Below are positions 10,199-19,000 of a stretch of 64,000 nucleotides of DNA, piece after piece. The notes beneath the pieces were generated by a model that saw nothing but the letters and a program-made list of their open reading frames with translations, was not told the origin of the DNA and did no database searches. The position numbers were made by a program, and so were the translations under genes. Origin of the DNA: Akkermansiaceae bacterium (GTDB lineage: Bacteria; Verrucomicrobiota; Verrucomicrobiia; Verrucomicrobiales; Akkermansiaceae); contig CAJIZY010000013.1 of NCBI GenBank assembly GCA_905181965.1, positions 124,001 to 188,000 on the forward strand, in the 5' to 3' direction. Within the stretch, counting starts at the first letter, position 1. Every line of letters begins with the position of its first letter.

Positions 10199-13100
10199 AT
10201 GAATCGAATAAGAGGAAGAAAAAACCGCAAGAAGATGTCCTTCATGTTCTTCGTGTTGCTTTCTCTTTCTCTTTCAGCAGATGAAAATGAGAACGATACC
10301 TTTTTTGAAAACCATATCAGACCTTTGCTTACGGCGAAATGTCTCGAATGTCATGGGCCCAAAAAACAGGAGAATGGATTAAGACTCGACTCTCGAAAAG
10401 GTTGGGAACAAGGAGGAGACCACGGCCCAGCAATTATCGCCGGAAAACCAGAAAGCAGCTTACTAATGAAGGCTATCTCGTATCACGATACTGACCTTCA
10501 AATGCCACCAAAAAAGATGTTGGAGGCTCATGAAATAGCCGAGCTTGAACAATGGATCAAGCTTGGCGCTCCTGACCCGAGAACTGAAGAAACATCAGTC
10601 GAAACCATTAGAATGACCCTGAAAGAGGCTAAAAACTTTTGGTCATTTCAGCCGCTCAAAGAACCACTAACTCCCAACGCTAATAACAATCAATGGTCTC
10701 ATCAGCCCATAGACCAATTTATCTTTTCCGAGTTGGAAAGTCGTGGCCTCTCTCCTGTGAGAGATGCGGACAAACGAACTCTCATCCGCCGTGCCACCTT
10801 CGATCTTACAGGACTTCCACCAACGATTGGCGAAATCTCAGAATTTATCGAAGACGCCTCCCCAGATGCTTTTTTAAAAGTGGTGAACCGACTTCTTGCT
10901 TCACCCGCTTACGGAGAACGTTGGGGCCGCCACTGGCTGGATATAGCTCGATATGCTGACACGGCAGGAGACGGTTCAGATTACCCGGTGCGAGAGGCCT
11001 ACAAGTATCGTGACTGGGTCATACGAGCTTTCAACAAAGACATGCCATTCAATCAATTTGTGAGAGAACAAATTGCCGGCGACATCCTAGCTAAACGTCA
11101 TTCGATAGACGATCCCCTTCAATATTCAGATCAAATCACAGCGACCGGTTTTCTCGCTATTGGAAAACGCTATGGCTACAAAGATTCACCCGACTATCAA
11201 CATCTAGATTTTGCCGATGTCATCGATACTCTTGGCAGGTCTTTACAAGGACTCTCAATTGGATGTGCTAGATGTCATGACCATAAGTATGATCCGATCT
11301 CGGCAGATGACTACTATGGTCTATACGGAATCCTTCAAAGCACCAAATGGGCATTCCCAGGCGGGGAAGAGCAAAAAAGACCTGCTCATTTCCCACCGCT
11401 AGTTCCTCCACAAAAAGTGATTGCCTTAGAGAAAGTTAAGACTGAGAAAATTGCGCTTTTAGAGCGCGAAATGAGTGAGAAAATCAAATTACGAGACGCC
11501 TTAGATCGTAACGAGCGAGCGGGGGGTATTGATTTAGGATTTGAATCTCAAGAACCGAAGACCCCTCTTAGTGCTCCTTGGGTTTTCTCTGGGCCACTTG
11601 AGGTTCTCAAAGAGGCTCAGAGCCCATTCCAAGAAATTCACCCGAAAGGAAAAGTTGGGGTGAGACTTGGAAGTGGTCAAATTACCGATGGCATTCGCTA
11701 TGTCTTTAAAAATGGACTGACTGCAACGCCGGGGCAGGAGATCAATTTCACCCTAGACTTTCGGACCTTAGCTTCAGAACACACAGGGGCGTTTCGGTTC
11801 TATCTTGGCCAAGGGGTCATTCAATCTTTGGCTGTTCAATGCAGCATCACATCGACTGAATTCTCGGTGGCAAATGGCAACAAATGGGAAACGGTTTGCA
11901 ATCTAGAGCCCGGTAAATGGCAGACCCTGCGCATCACAATAAATCCAGGGGCGAAAAGTTACTCGGGATTTATTGGAACTGCTGAGAATTTAACTCATTT
12001 TTCTGAGAAAGATGTTGGGCCCAATTGGAATGGAATCATCGATTGCTTTATCTGCGATGGAGCTGGTCATGTGGAGGGAGCGGCTTGTGCTCGTGACATC
12101 GATAATGTCGGGCTTCAACCAAAGACATTTCAGGCACCCGGCAGCACCCCAGTCATTGCCGAACCTCTTTCGGCCGAAGAAGCACAAGAACTCAAAATAT
12201 TAACCAAATCAGTAGGAGACCTCGAAAAGCAGCTGGCTAAGATCAAAAAGAGTCAATCCTATCAAGTCGCCTATGGCGTAAGTGAAACCAAGCCTGTTGA
12301 TGCTCATTTCCAATTCCGAGGAGAACCGACAAAACCGGGTAAAAAAGTCACAAGGCGTTTTTTAAAAGTTTTAGGGGGGCAACCTGTAGGACAAGCGCCA
12401 TCTAGTAGCGGACGCCTTGAACTCGCTAATCAGATCACTCACGCAAGCAACCCCCTCACCGCTCGAGTCTTTGTGAATCGCGTCTGGCAATGGCATTTTG
12501 GACGAGGAATTGTTTCAACACCCAGCGATTTTGGCTCTCGTGGCGCAGCACCTACTCATCCTAAATTACTCGATTGGTTGGCCGTGAAATTCATCGAATC
12601 GGGCTGGTCGATTAAATCGCTACACCGCCTGATCATGTCATCTCGGACCTATCAGCTCGCGAGTGTCGATCACGAAAACAACCTACTCAAAGATCCCGAA
12701 AACCGCTTTCTCTGGCGTTACTCCAGACAGCCTTTGGATGCTGAATCGATTCGCGACGCTATTCTTTCTGTCAGTGGAAAACTTGACCGGTCTATTCCTA
12801 AAAGCCACCCCTTCCCTCCGGTCAACCAATGGGGGTTTTCAATCCACAATCCTTTTCACGCAGTCTACGATTCAAATCACCGCAGCGTCTATTTGATGAT
12901 ACAACGTAACAGGCGACATCCATATTTATCTCTTTTTGATGCTGCCGATCCTAATCAAAGCATCGCTAAACGACGGCCCACGACCACACCAACTCAGGCT
13001 CTTTTTCTTCAAAATTCGCGATTCATACACGATAATGGACAACAATTTGCGAAGCGAATCATGGATATTCCGGGTGATGATTCTAAAAAAATCCTTTGGG

Positions 13101-13273
13101 CCTTTGAGTCAGCTCACGGCACGATTCCAAATGATCAAATCATCCAAAGTTGCCTCAAATTCTTATCTGATTATCGAGATAAAATAAAAGGCGCTAAATC
13201 TAAAACACACTCTGACTGGGAGGCGCTTTCTAGGGTTCTTCTCACCAGTAATTCATTTCTCTTTGTTGAGTAA
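10199..13273 (+). CDS. PSD1-type cytochrome c protein (DUF1549/DUF1553) with lectin-like insert
   Basis: The protein is about 1024 residues. The start at 10199 puts a basic n-region (MNRIRGRKNRKK) before the hydrophobic leader MSFMFFVLLSLSLSA; M at 10235 is a shorter alternative. The planctomycete cytochrome c domain carries CLECHGP (about residue 48). DUF1549 follows (RRATFDLTGLPPTIGEI, YGERWGRHWLDIARYADT, CARCHDHKYDPIS, which is a second CxxCH). A concanavalin-like insert lies at about residues 440-650. DUF1553 closes the protein (NPLTARVFVNRVWQWHFGRG, RPTTTPTQALFLQNS). The family always pairs with DUF1501, as here (4 nt gap). It is a presumed periplasmic electron-transfer or oxidoreductase component in PVC bacteria; the substrate is unknown. 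Confidence 0.9.
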   Translation: MNRIRGRKNRKKMSFMFFVLLSLSLSADENENDTFFENHIRPLLTAKCLECHGPKKQENGLRLDSRKGWEQGGDHGPAIIAGKPESSLLMKAISYHDTDLQMPPKKMLEAHEIAELEQWIKLGAPDPRTEETSVETIRMTLKEAKNFWSFQPLKEPLTPNANNNQWSHQPIDQFIFSELESRGLSPVRDADKRTLIRRATFDLTGLPPTIGEISEFIEDASPDAFLKVVNRLLASPAYGERWGRHWLDIARYADTAGDGSDYPVREAYKYRDWVIRAFNKDMPFNQFVREQIAGDILAKRHSIDDPLQYSDQITATGFLAIGKRYGYKDSPDYQHLDFADVIDTLGRSLQGLSIGCARCHDHKYDPISADDYYGLYGILQSTKWAFPGGEEQKRPAHFPPLVPPQKVIALEKVKTEKIALLEREMSEKIKLRDALDRNERAGGIDLGFESQEPKTPLSAPWVFSGPLEVLKEAQSPFQEIHPKGKVGVRLGSGQITDGIRYVFKNGLTATPGQEINFTLDFRTLASEHTGAFRFYLGQGVIQSLAVQCSITSTEFSVANGNKWETVCNLEPGKWQTLRITINPGAKSYSGFIGTAENLTHFSEKDVGPNWNGIIDCFICDGAGHVEGAACARDIDNVGLQPKTFQAPGSTPVIAEPLSAEEAQELKILTKSVGDLEKQLAKIKKSQSYQVAYGVSETKPVDAHFQFRGEPTKPGKKVTRRFLKVLGGQPVGQAPSSSGRLELANQITHASNPLTARVFVNRVWQWHFGRGIVSTPSDFGSRGAAPTHPKLLDWLAVKFIESGWSIKSLHRLIMSSRTYQLASVDHENNLLKDPENRFLWRYSRQPLDAESIRDAILSVSGKLDRSIPKSHPFPPVNQWGFSIHNPFHAVYDSNHRSVYLMIQRNRRHPYLSLFDAADPNQSIAKRRPTTTPTQALFLQNSRFIHDNGQQFAKRIMDIPGDDSKKILWAFESAHGTIPNDQIIQSCLKFLSDYRDKIKGAKSKTHSDWEALSRVLLTSNSFLFVE

Positions 13274-13277
13274 TTCC

Positions 13278-14690
13278 ATGCCCACTTTCGATAGCTCCTT
13301 CCACCAAAATAAAACCCGCCGCGAGTTTTTGGATCGTGCTTCAGGAGGGTTCGGAGCTGTCGCCTTGGCAGGGATTTTCAAAGAGCTTCAGGGGTCTTCA
13401 ATGAATCCTCTTGAAGCGAGACCAAGCCACCATGCTCCTAAAGCCGAGCGGGTCATCTTTCTCTACTCGACGGGAGGAGTATCGCACATTGATACGTTTA
13501 ATCATCGACCGCAATTGACGAAGGATCATGGGAAATCAATTACAGCCTCTAGATGGCTAAACAAACCTGGGTCATATAAGCGTTTCCTGACGAAATCCCG
13601 CTTCTCGTTCAAGCAATACGGCCAGAGCGGAGCTTGGGTCAGTGAACTGTTTCCACACCTCGGCTCAGTCATCGACGATATATGTGTCCTAAACGCGATG
13701 CACTGTGAAAGTGATGGTCATGATAAGGCAACCTTAGCAGCCCACACAGGATCGGCTCAATTCGCTCGGCCAAGTGCAGGATCGTGGGTTAGCTATGGCT
13801 TGGGAACGGAGAACCAAAACCTCCCTTCTTTCATGGTCCTTGGTCCAGCTGCCCCCTACGCCGGTTCGCAAACCTGGGGGAGTGATTTTTTACCGGCATG
13901 TCACCAAGGAACTCATCTCGTCCCTGGAAAGGATCCCCTTCCCAACATCAAACCCCAGAATCCCAACCTCAGCCTCCAACAAATGGAGCTCGCGTTGCGC
14001 CAAAAGGTAAATCAAACCTATCTCACCGAGCCCTCCTCAGATCAACAACTGGAGGCTCGCATCCGCTCCTTTGAGACCGCTTTTGGAATGCAACGAGAAG
14101 CCCCTGAGGCTTTCAATTTCGCAGAGGAAACAGACGAAACAATGGATCTTTATGGGATTAAACGGGAAACTACGACCGGTTTCGGATGGCAATGCCTCGT
14201 TGCTCGAAGACTAGCAGAGAGAGGCGTGAGATTCCTCGAGCTCATTGATGTGGGATCAAGTAACAATTGGGATTCCCATGGAAACATTGGTGATCATGAG
14301 CGTTTAGCAAAGGCAATCGATAAACCGATAGCCGGACTTCTCACTGACCTTAAAAGGAGAGGAATGCTAGACAGCACACTGGTAGTTTGGACTACCGAAT
14401 TTGGTCGGACCCCATTTCATGAAAATCCAGATCATCCTGGCCGAGAACATCACAACCTCTGCTTTTCTTCTTGGATGGCGGGAGGAGGGATTAAGGGAGG
14501 AATCGTTCATGGAGAATCTGATGAATATGGAATCCGGACCGCTAAAGATGCTGTCCACACTCATGACCTACACGCAACGATGCTCCACCTTCTTGGTATC
14601 AACCACGAGCAATTGACCTTCCGTCATGCTGGAAGAGATTTTCGGCTTACCGATGTCTATGGAAACGTCATCAACAAAATCATTTCTTAG
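13278..14690 (+). CDS. DUF1501 protein, Tat-exported partner of the PSD1 cytochrome
   Basis: The 471-residue protein has a twin-arginine leader (TRREFLDRASGGFGAVALAG). The body matches DUF1501, a sulfatase/alkaline-phosphatase-fold family: VIFLYSTGGVSHIDTFNHRP near the N-terminus, WDSHGNIGDHERLAKAID, VVWTTEFGRTPFHE, GREHHNLCFSSWMAGGGIKGG and HDLHATMLHLLGINHEQLT. ATG at 13278 is preferred over the upstream TTG at 13263 because it lies 4 nt after the preceding stop and opens the Tat leader. Pairing with a DUF1549/1553 protein is a standing PVC arrangement. The enzymatic role is unproven. Confidence 0.9.
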   Translation: MPTFDSSFHQNKTRREFLDRASGGFGAVALAGIFKELQGSSMNPLEARPSHHAPKAERVIFLYSTGGVSHIDTFNHRPQLTKDHGKSITASRWLNKPGSYKRFLTKSRFSFKQYGQSGAWVSELFPHLGSVIDDICVLNAMHCESDGHDKATLAAHTGSAQFARPSAGSWVSYGLGTENQNLPSFMVLGPAAPYAGSQTWGSDFLPACHQGTHLVPGKDPLPNIKPQNPNLSLQQMELALRQKVNQTYLTEPSSDQQLEARIRSFETAFGMQREAPEAFNFAEETDETMDLYGIKRETTTGFGWQCLVARRLAERGVRFLELIDVGSSNNWDSHGNIGDHERLAKAIDKPIAGLLTDLKRRGMLDSTLVVWTTEFGRTPFHENPDHPGREHHNLCFSSWMAGGGIKGGIVHGESDEYGIRTAKDAVHTHDLHATMLHLLGINHEQLTFRHAGRDFRLTDVYGNVINKIIS

Positions 14691-14755
14691 AAAAATTCGA
14701 GGCCCTCATGATTAAGATTCTTGTCACTCTTTTCTTTGAACTCAAATCTTAAGCA

Positions 14756-14794
14756 TCAGGAGCTCCACCAACCAAAAAAGGAGTTGGTGCCTGA
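14756..14794. terminator. Hairpin between convergent genes
   Basis: An inverted repeat CACCAAC/GTTGGTG with a 10-nt loop, extended by an outer TCAGG/CCTGA pair with a one-sided bulge. It sits in the 142-nt gap between two convergent genes. There is no clear T-run on either side, so it is only a candidate bidirectional terminator. Confidence 0.4.
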
Positions 14795-14832
14795 AGATTA
14801 AAGCACGTCGGAATAAATGGCAGCAGTAAAAA

Positions 14833-16131
14833 CTAAATGGCCCAACCGTCTAAGGTCCTAGTGCTATCACCAATTCGGTCAATTTTGACGCCCATCCCTT
14901 TCGCGATTGAAAGCCACAAGTTTGCGATAGGAGTTCCTGGCGAGTGTCGATTGTGACGGTTTGTTTCAAAAAGACCGCCACCACTTCCTGCAATCAAAGT
15001 AGGCAGATTAGTGCAAGTGTGGTGCATCCCACTTCCAAGGCCCGAGCCCATGACGAACATCATATTATCTAAAAGAGTACCCTCTCCCTCTTCGATGGAA
15101 TCCATCTTGATGGCAAGATGAGCAAATTGTTCCATATGAAAGAGATCAAGTTTTTCGAGATCACGAAGAACCTCTTCTTTATTCTGATTGTGAGTCCAGC
15201 CATGATGACGAATCGGTTTGTCAAAAATTCCATGAAACATAAGCGGGCTATCCCATCGCTCGGGAGCCACCATCATACTAGCAACACGGGTGAGATCGGT
15301 TTGAAGGGCTAAAATCATCAAATCCCCCATCACTTGAATATATTCATCACGCCGCATTGTCGTCCATAATTTACCCGGCTCACTTAATTCAAGATCTCGA
15401 ATATCGTCTTGTCGTTTGGAAATTCGTTCGATTTGTTGTTCGACGGTTCTAACCGATTCTAAGTATTCCTCTAATTTATTCTGATCAAGCCGACCAAGTT
15501 TCGGCCGGAGGTCCTTAGCATCTTCCCGAATAAGATCTAAAACACTTGCGTTAGCTTGATGTTCTCTAACTGAGAAAAGCCGATTAAAAACTAAACGAGG
15601 ATCCTTCAGAGAACGTGCGACATGACCATGTCCATACCATGAGATATTGTCGAAATAGACGGACTCTCGATTGTCGGTATAACTGTTGCAGGAAAGTTCA
15701 AGGGACCGAAACGCGGTGGCCTTGCCTGCAACATCGGCAACAACTTGATCGATCGTACGTTTGAGCGGGTAACCAGCTGGGGAAAGTTCGTCTGGCCTAG
15801 CCGTGCTGAGATAGCAGGTCCCTGCTTGAGCGTGTCCATCAGTTCCAGGAACCTTGATTCGATCAAGATTAGTATGAAGTGAAATTTTCCGCCGAATACC
15901 CTCGAGAGGCTGAAGGGTGGGGCTAAGTTCGAAATCAACCCCAGCCGAAGAAGGGTGCCATGCTTTTTGGGCAACTCCATTGGGCGTGTAAAAAAAAGCT
16001 AACCGCTTTGGGTGAATTACTTCGCCCTTAGTCTTTGCCTGCATCACTTCAAGAAGTGGAAGAGCTAAAGCAGCCCCACATCCCTGCAAGAAAGTGCGAC
16101 GCGGAAGAGTTCTGTTCCTAAGGATATTCAC
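14833..16131 (-). CDS. DUF1552 protein, Tat-exported
   Basis: The 432-residue protein has an RR leader (LPRRTFLQGCGAALALPLLE). DUF1552 landmarks are KRLAFFYTPNGVAQKAWHP, TDGHAQAGTCYLS (the sulfatase-like early block), ELSCNSYTDNRESVYFDNISW, and EGTLLDNMMFVMGSGLG followed by HTCTNLPTLIAGSGGG at the end. DUF1552 normally accompanies a DUF1587/1592/1588/1585 cytochrome. Here it lies 11 nt downstream of one in the same direction, so the two form an operon and probably one complex. The function is unknown. It is a second, complete copy of the family seen broken at the left edge of the window. Confidence 0.9.
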   Translation of the reverse strand: MNILRNRTLPRRTFLQGCGAALALPLLEVMQAKTKGEVIHPKRLAFFYTPNGVAQKAWHPSSAGVDFELSPTLQPLEGIRRKISLHTNLDRIKVPGTDGHAQAGTCYLSTARPDELSPAGYPLKRTIDQVVADVAGKATAFRSLELSCNSYTDNRESVYFDNISWYGHGHVARSLKDPRLVFNRLFSVREHQANASVLDLIREDAKDLRPKLGRLDQNKLEEYLESVRTVEQQIERISKRQDDIRDLELSEPGKLWTTMRRDEYIQVMGDLMILALQTDLTRVASMMVAPERWDSPLMFHGIFDKPIRHHGWTHNQNKEEVLRDLEKLDLFHMEQFAHLAIKMDSIEEGEGTLLDNMMFVMGSGLGSGMHHTCTNLPTLIAGSGGGLFETNRHNRHSPGTPIANLWLSIAKGMGVKIDRIGDSTRTLDGWAI

Positions 16132-16142
16132 TTTGATAATCT

Positions 16143-18815
16143 CTAATTGCTTTTATTTCGGAATGGATGGCTCATGGCGACCTCTAAAATTAGCGTTGAA
16201 AATCGGCCATGATCCTCCATCCCTTTTCCAGCGATACGATCAACTGCAAGTTTGTCGGTCACCTTTAATTCGCGACCTAAGGCATAGGATAGAAGATGCT
16301 CACTGAATCCTCGAATGAACTTCTCTGGTCGAGCAAGAATCGCATCTTTAAATCCTACAATGTTTTTAAATTCAATTTCGCCAAAAAGTTTTCCACTTGC
16401 ATCAACTGGGAGACCGCCTGCGTAATCATCCCGCCAACGCCCAACCGCATCGTAATTCTCAAGAGCGAAGCCCATAGGATCAATCTTGGCATGGCAACTA
16501 GCGCATGTTTGGTCCGAAGCGTGTTGTTTAAGGCGGTCGCGAATTGTAAGCCCTGATGCCGCGATAGCGGCATCATCTTCCTCAATCTCTGGCACAAGAT
16601 CAGGAGGCGGAGGCGGAGGATCATTGAAAATGACAGTTGCAGCCCAAGCCCCCCTTTTAATGGGACTAGTTCGTAAGGGGGTAGAAGTCATCGTTAGGAC
16701 AGCCGCGGTGCTGAGAACACCCCCTTCCTTCCGTGTTGTTAAAGCCCTGCGACTGAAGGTTTGTGAAGTCGTGTTAAAGCGATTGCGATTTCCTTTCGTT
16801 CCAAAGGGGCTTTTTGGATTAGCATACCAGGACTGCAGTTCGTCAGAGCGATAGGAATAATTACTATCAATCAAGAGCATGATCGAACGATCCTCCACCT
16901 GAATGCTCTCGAACAAGAGAAGAGGCTCGACCATTGTCTGAAGACCAAACTTCCATTGCTCACAGCCAATCCGTGCATAATATTCTCCGAAGCGATCAAA
17001 GTCGGGCACTGCTGTCACAAGTTGATCGAGACGCAACCACTGGCGTGCAAAATTCTCAGAGAGAGCTCGGCTACGCCGATCAAGAAGCATTCGACGAATT
17101 TCTCTTTTGAGAATATCGGGTTTTCTAAGCTGCCCTTTTTGAGCCACAGAAATCAGCGCTTCGTCAGGAATACTACTCCAAAGGAAGAGAGCCAAACGCT
17201 GAGCTAGTTCGTAATCAGACAGCGGAATTTTCTTGGAGGCCTCTGATTTTTCTTCGACCACATAAAGAAACTTTGGCGAAGCTAGAGTTGCCGCAACGAC
17301 ATTTTTAAGTGCTTGGGAATGAGATGAAGTCTTTTGTTTTTCCGACTCATAATAGTTGGCGTAACGATTCAAGGCGATTTCAGTGACAGGCCTTCGGAAA
17401 GCTTTGCCTAGAAACGGTCGCAGCTTTTCCTTAATTGGGATGTCATCTTCCTTGAAGAAGGTATCTGCTAACTTGGTGTAAGAATCAAAGTTTGGGCTAT
17501 CGACAATTGATCGTCCAAGTTTGAGCAAGCTTTCTAGTAGAATCGTTGAGGTGCTTAGTTGTTCACCTTGGTTATTAAAGCCATGTTCGGCTTGAAGATC
17601 GATGGCGAAAGGGTTTACGCCTTTTAGGATTTGTCGTTCAACTTGGTTCTTTCCGAGCGTCCGATTACTCACGCGCACACTTCTTGGCATAATGCCAGAA
17701 GCAGGGTTAAAGTGATTGACCCCACGTATCGACTTCTCAGGAAGAGGATAAATATCACCTCGGAGTTGTAGGAGATCACGAACCGCGTTGTTATATTCAT
17801 AACGATTAAACCGCCTCATCACAACCGACTCTAGAATCGTGTTTTTCTGAGCATATTCATCTACAATCCTGTTGAAAAACTCGGAAATTTTTTTCCTTTC
17901 ACCGGCACTGGGTTGCTCGCTTTTTTCGGGAGGCATTTCACCGAAACTCACTGCTTCAGCACCCAGTCGAGAAGTTTCAACCTGCTGAGAAAACTTCGCT
18001 CTGGATTCCATCTCTCTCAAATTCACCTTCCCTTCCACCTTCTTTCCTGCCCCGTGGCACTCATAGCAATACTTTTGGAGTAAGGGTTGGACTTCCTCAA
18101 AGGAAATGGAGTCATTAATTGGAGGGGGCGACGACTTCGCTTCTTTTATTGGCTTCTTGGGCTCTAAATCCTTAGCAACAAGATAGTCAATTCCCATAAG
18201 ATGACCTGTCTTACGGAATTTATGGGCTTTGACATTAGCTCCAGAAAGAATGAATTCCAAATACTGTTCCCCAGCTGCAAGATTCAATTCTCCAAGGTCT
18301 ATCAACTTGCTGACTTCCACCTTACTTGCATAAAGGTCGATACTTTTGAGAATCAATTTACCATTTAGTTTAATGGTGAAAACACCGTAATCGGGTGCCT
18401 TTGTAAGCACCATAGTGATCTGATGTTTACCCACCTTTGGAATCCTGAAACTTGTTTTCATAGATTCACCTATCTTTCCGTCCCAAAGCAGATGAGATCC
18501 ACCACTCCACTGAGGGCCAAAATTAGCCATATCCTGAATTCGCGATCTCCCTTCTATCGCTAAGGATTCGCCCTCCCATTTCCCCGAAATTCCCTCTATG
18601 GCAGATTGCTCACTTCGAACGCTATGGTAATCGAATGGGGCGGCAGGAACTTCTTGTGACATCACTAATGAAGGAAGAAGCCACAAACTGATAAAAAACA
18701 CCCAGAGCTTACATTGCACTTCCAACTTGAGCCCAAGTGGCCTGCGCGCTTTCCAGTGTCGCACCCAACTTATTTTGGATTTTTTCGGGGGAAGGGAATC
18801 AGTTTTCTTCATCAC
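16143..18815 (-). CDS. DUF1587/1592/1588/1585 planctomycete-type cytochrome c protein
   Basis: The 890-residue protein has a basic n-region (KKTDSLPPKKSK) and a hydrophobic leader segment (LWVFFISLWLLPSLVMS). Residues about 35-220 look like a carbohydrate-binding, galactose-binding-like domain. A first heme site, YCYECHGAGKK, lies near residue 252. DUF1587 follows (RRFNRYEYNNAVRDLL), then DUF1592 (ALFLWSSIPDEALIS), then DUF1588/1585 with PIKRGAWAATVIFNDPPPPPP and a second heme motif CASCHAKIDPMGFALENYD near residue 772. Two heme motifs and its pairing with DUF1552 suggest a periplasmic electron-carrying oxidoreductase module. The substrate is unknown. Confidence 0.9.
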   Translation of the reverse strand: MMKKTDSLPPKKSKISWVRHWKARRPLGLKLEVQCKLWVFFISLWLLPSLVMSQEVPAAPFDYHSVRSEQSAIEGISGKWEGESLAIEGRSRIQDMANFGPQWSGGSHLLWDGKIGESMKTSFRIPKVGKHQITMVLTKAPDYGVFTIKLNGKLILKSIDLYASKVEVSKLIDLGELNLAAGEQYLEFILSGANVKAHKFRKTGHLMGIDYLVAKDLEPKKPIKEAKSSPPPINDSISFEEVQPLLQKYCYECHGAGKKVEGKVNLREMESRAKFSQQVETSRLGAEAVSFGEMPPEKSEQPSAGERKKISEFFNRIVDEYAQKNTILESVVMRRFNRYEYNNAVRDLLQLRGDIYPLPEKSIRGVNHFNPASGIMPRSVRVSNRTLGKNQVERQILKGVNPFAIDLQAEHGFNNQGEQLSTSTILLESLLKLGRSIVDSPNFDSYTKLADTFFKEDDIPIKEKLRPFLGKAFRRPVTEIALNRYANYYESEKQKTSSHSQALKNVVAATLASPKFLYVVEEKSEASKKIPLSDYELAQRLALFLWSSIPDEALISVAQKGQLRKPDILKREIRRMLLDRRSRALSENFARQWLRLDQLVTAVPDFDRFGEYYARIGCEQWKFGLQTMVEPLLLFESIQVEDRSIMLLIDSNYSYRSDELQSWYANPKSPFGTKGNRNRFNTTSQTFSRRALTTRKEGGVLSTAAVLTMTSTPLRTSPIKRGAWAATVIFNDPPPPPPDLVPEIEEDDAAIAASGLTIRDRLKQHASDQTCASCHAKIDPMGFALENYDAVGRWRDDYAGGLPVDASGKLFGEIEFKNIVGFKDAILARPEKFIRGFSEHLLSYALGRELKVTDKLAVDRIAGKGMEDHGRFSTLILEVAMSHPFRNKSN

Positions 18816-19000
18816 TCGAAGAGGCTTGGTGACGGCGCGACATCACGTCTAAACAGCCTATAGCTTTACGGCCTCAAAAAACGTTTATATCAGACAGCTC
18901 CTCTTTTCCATCATGATCAATTAATCTCAGAGCCGAAAAGACCACCCTACTCCCAATAACTCCGAATAGTCTGTCGACCCAAATTTTTTCCCGTATCTCT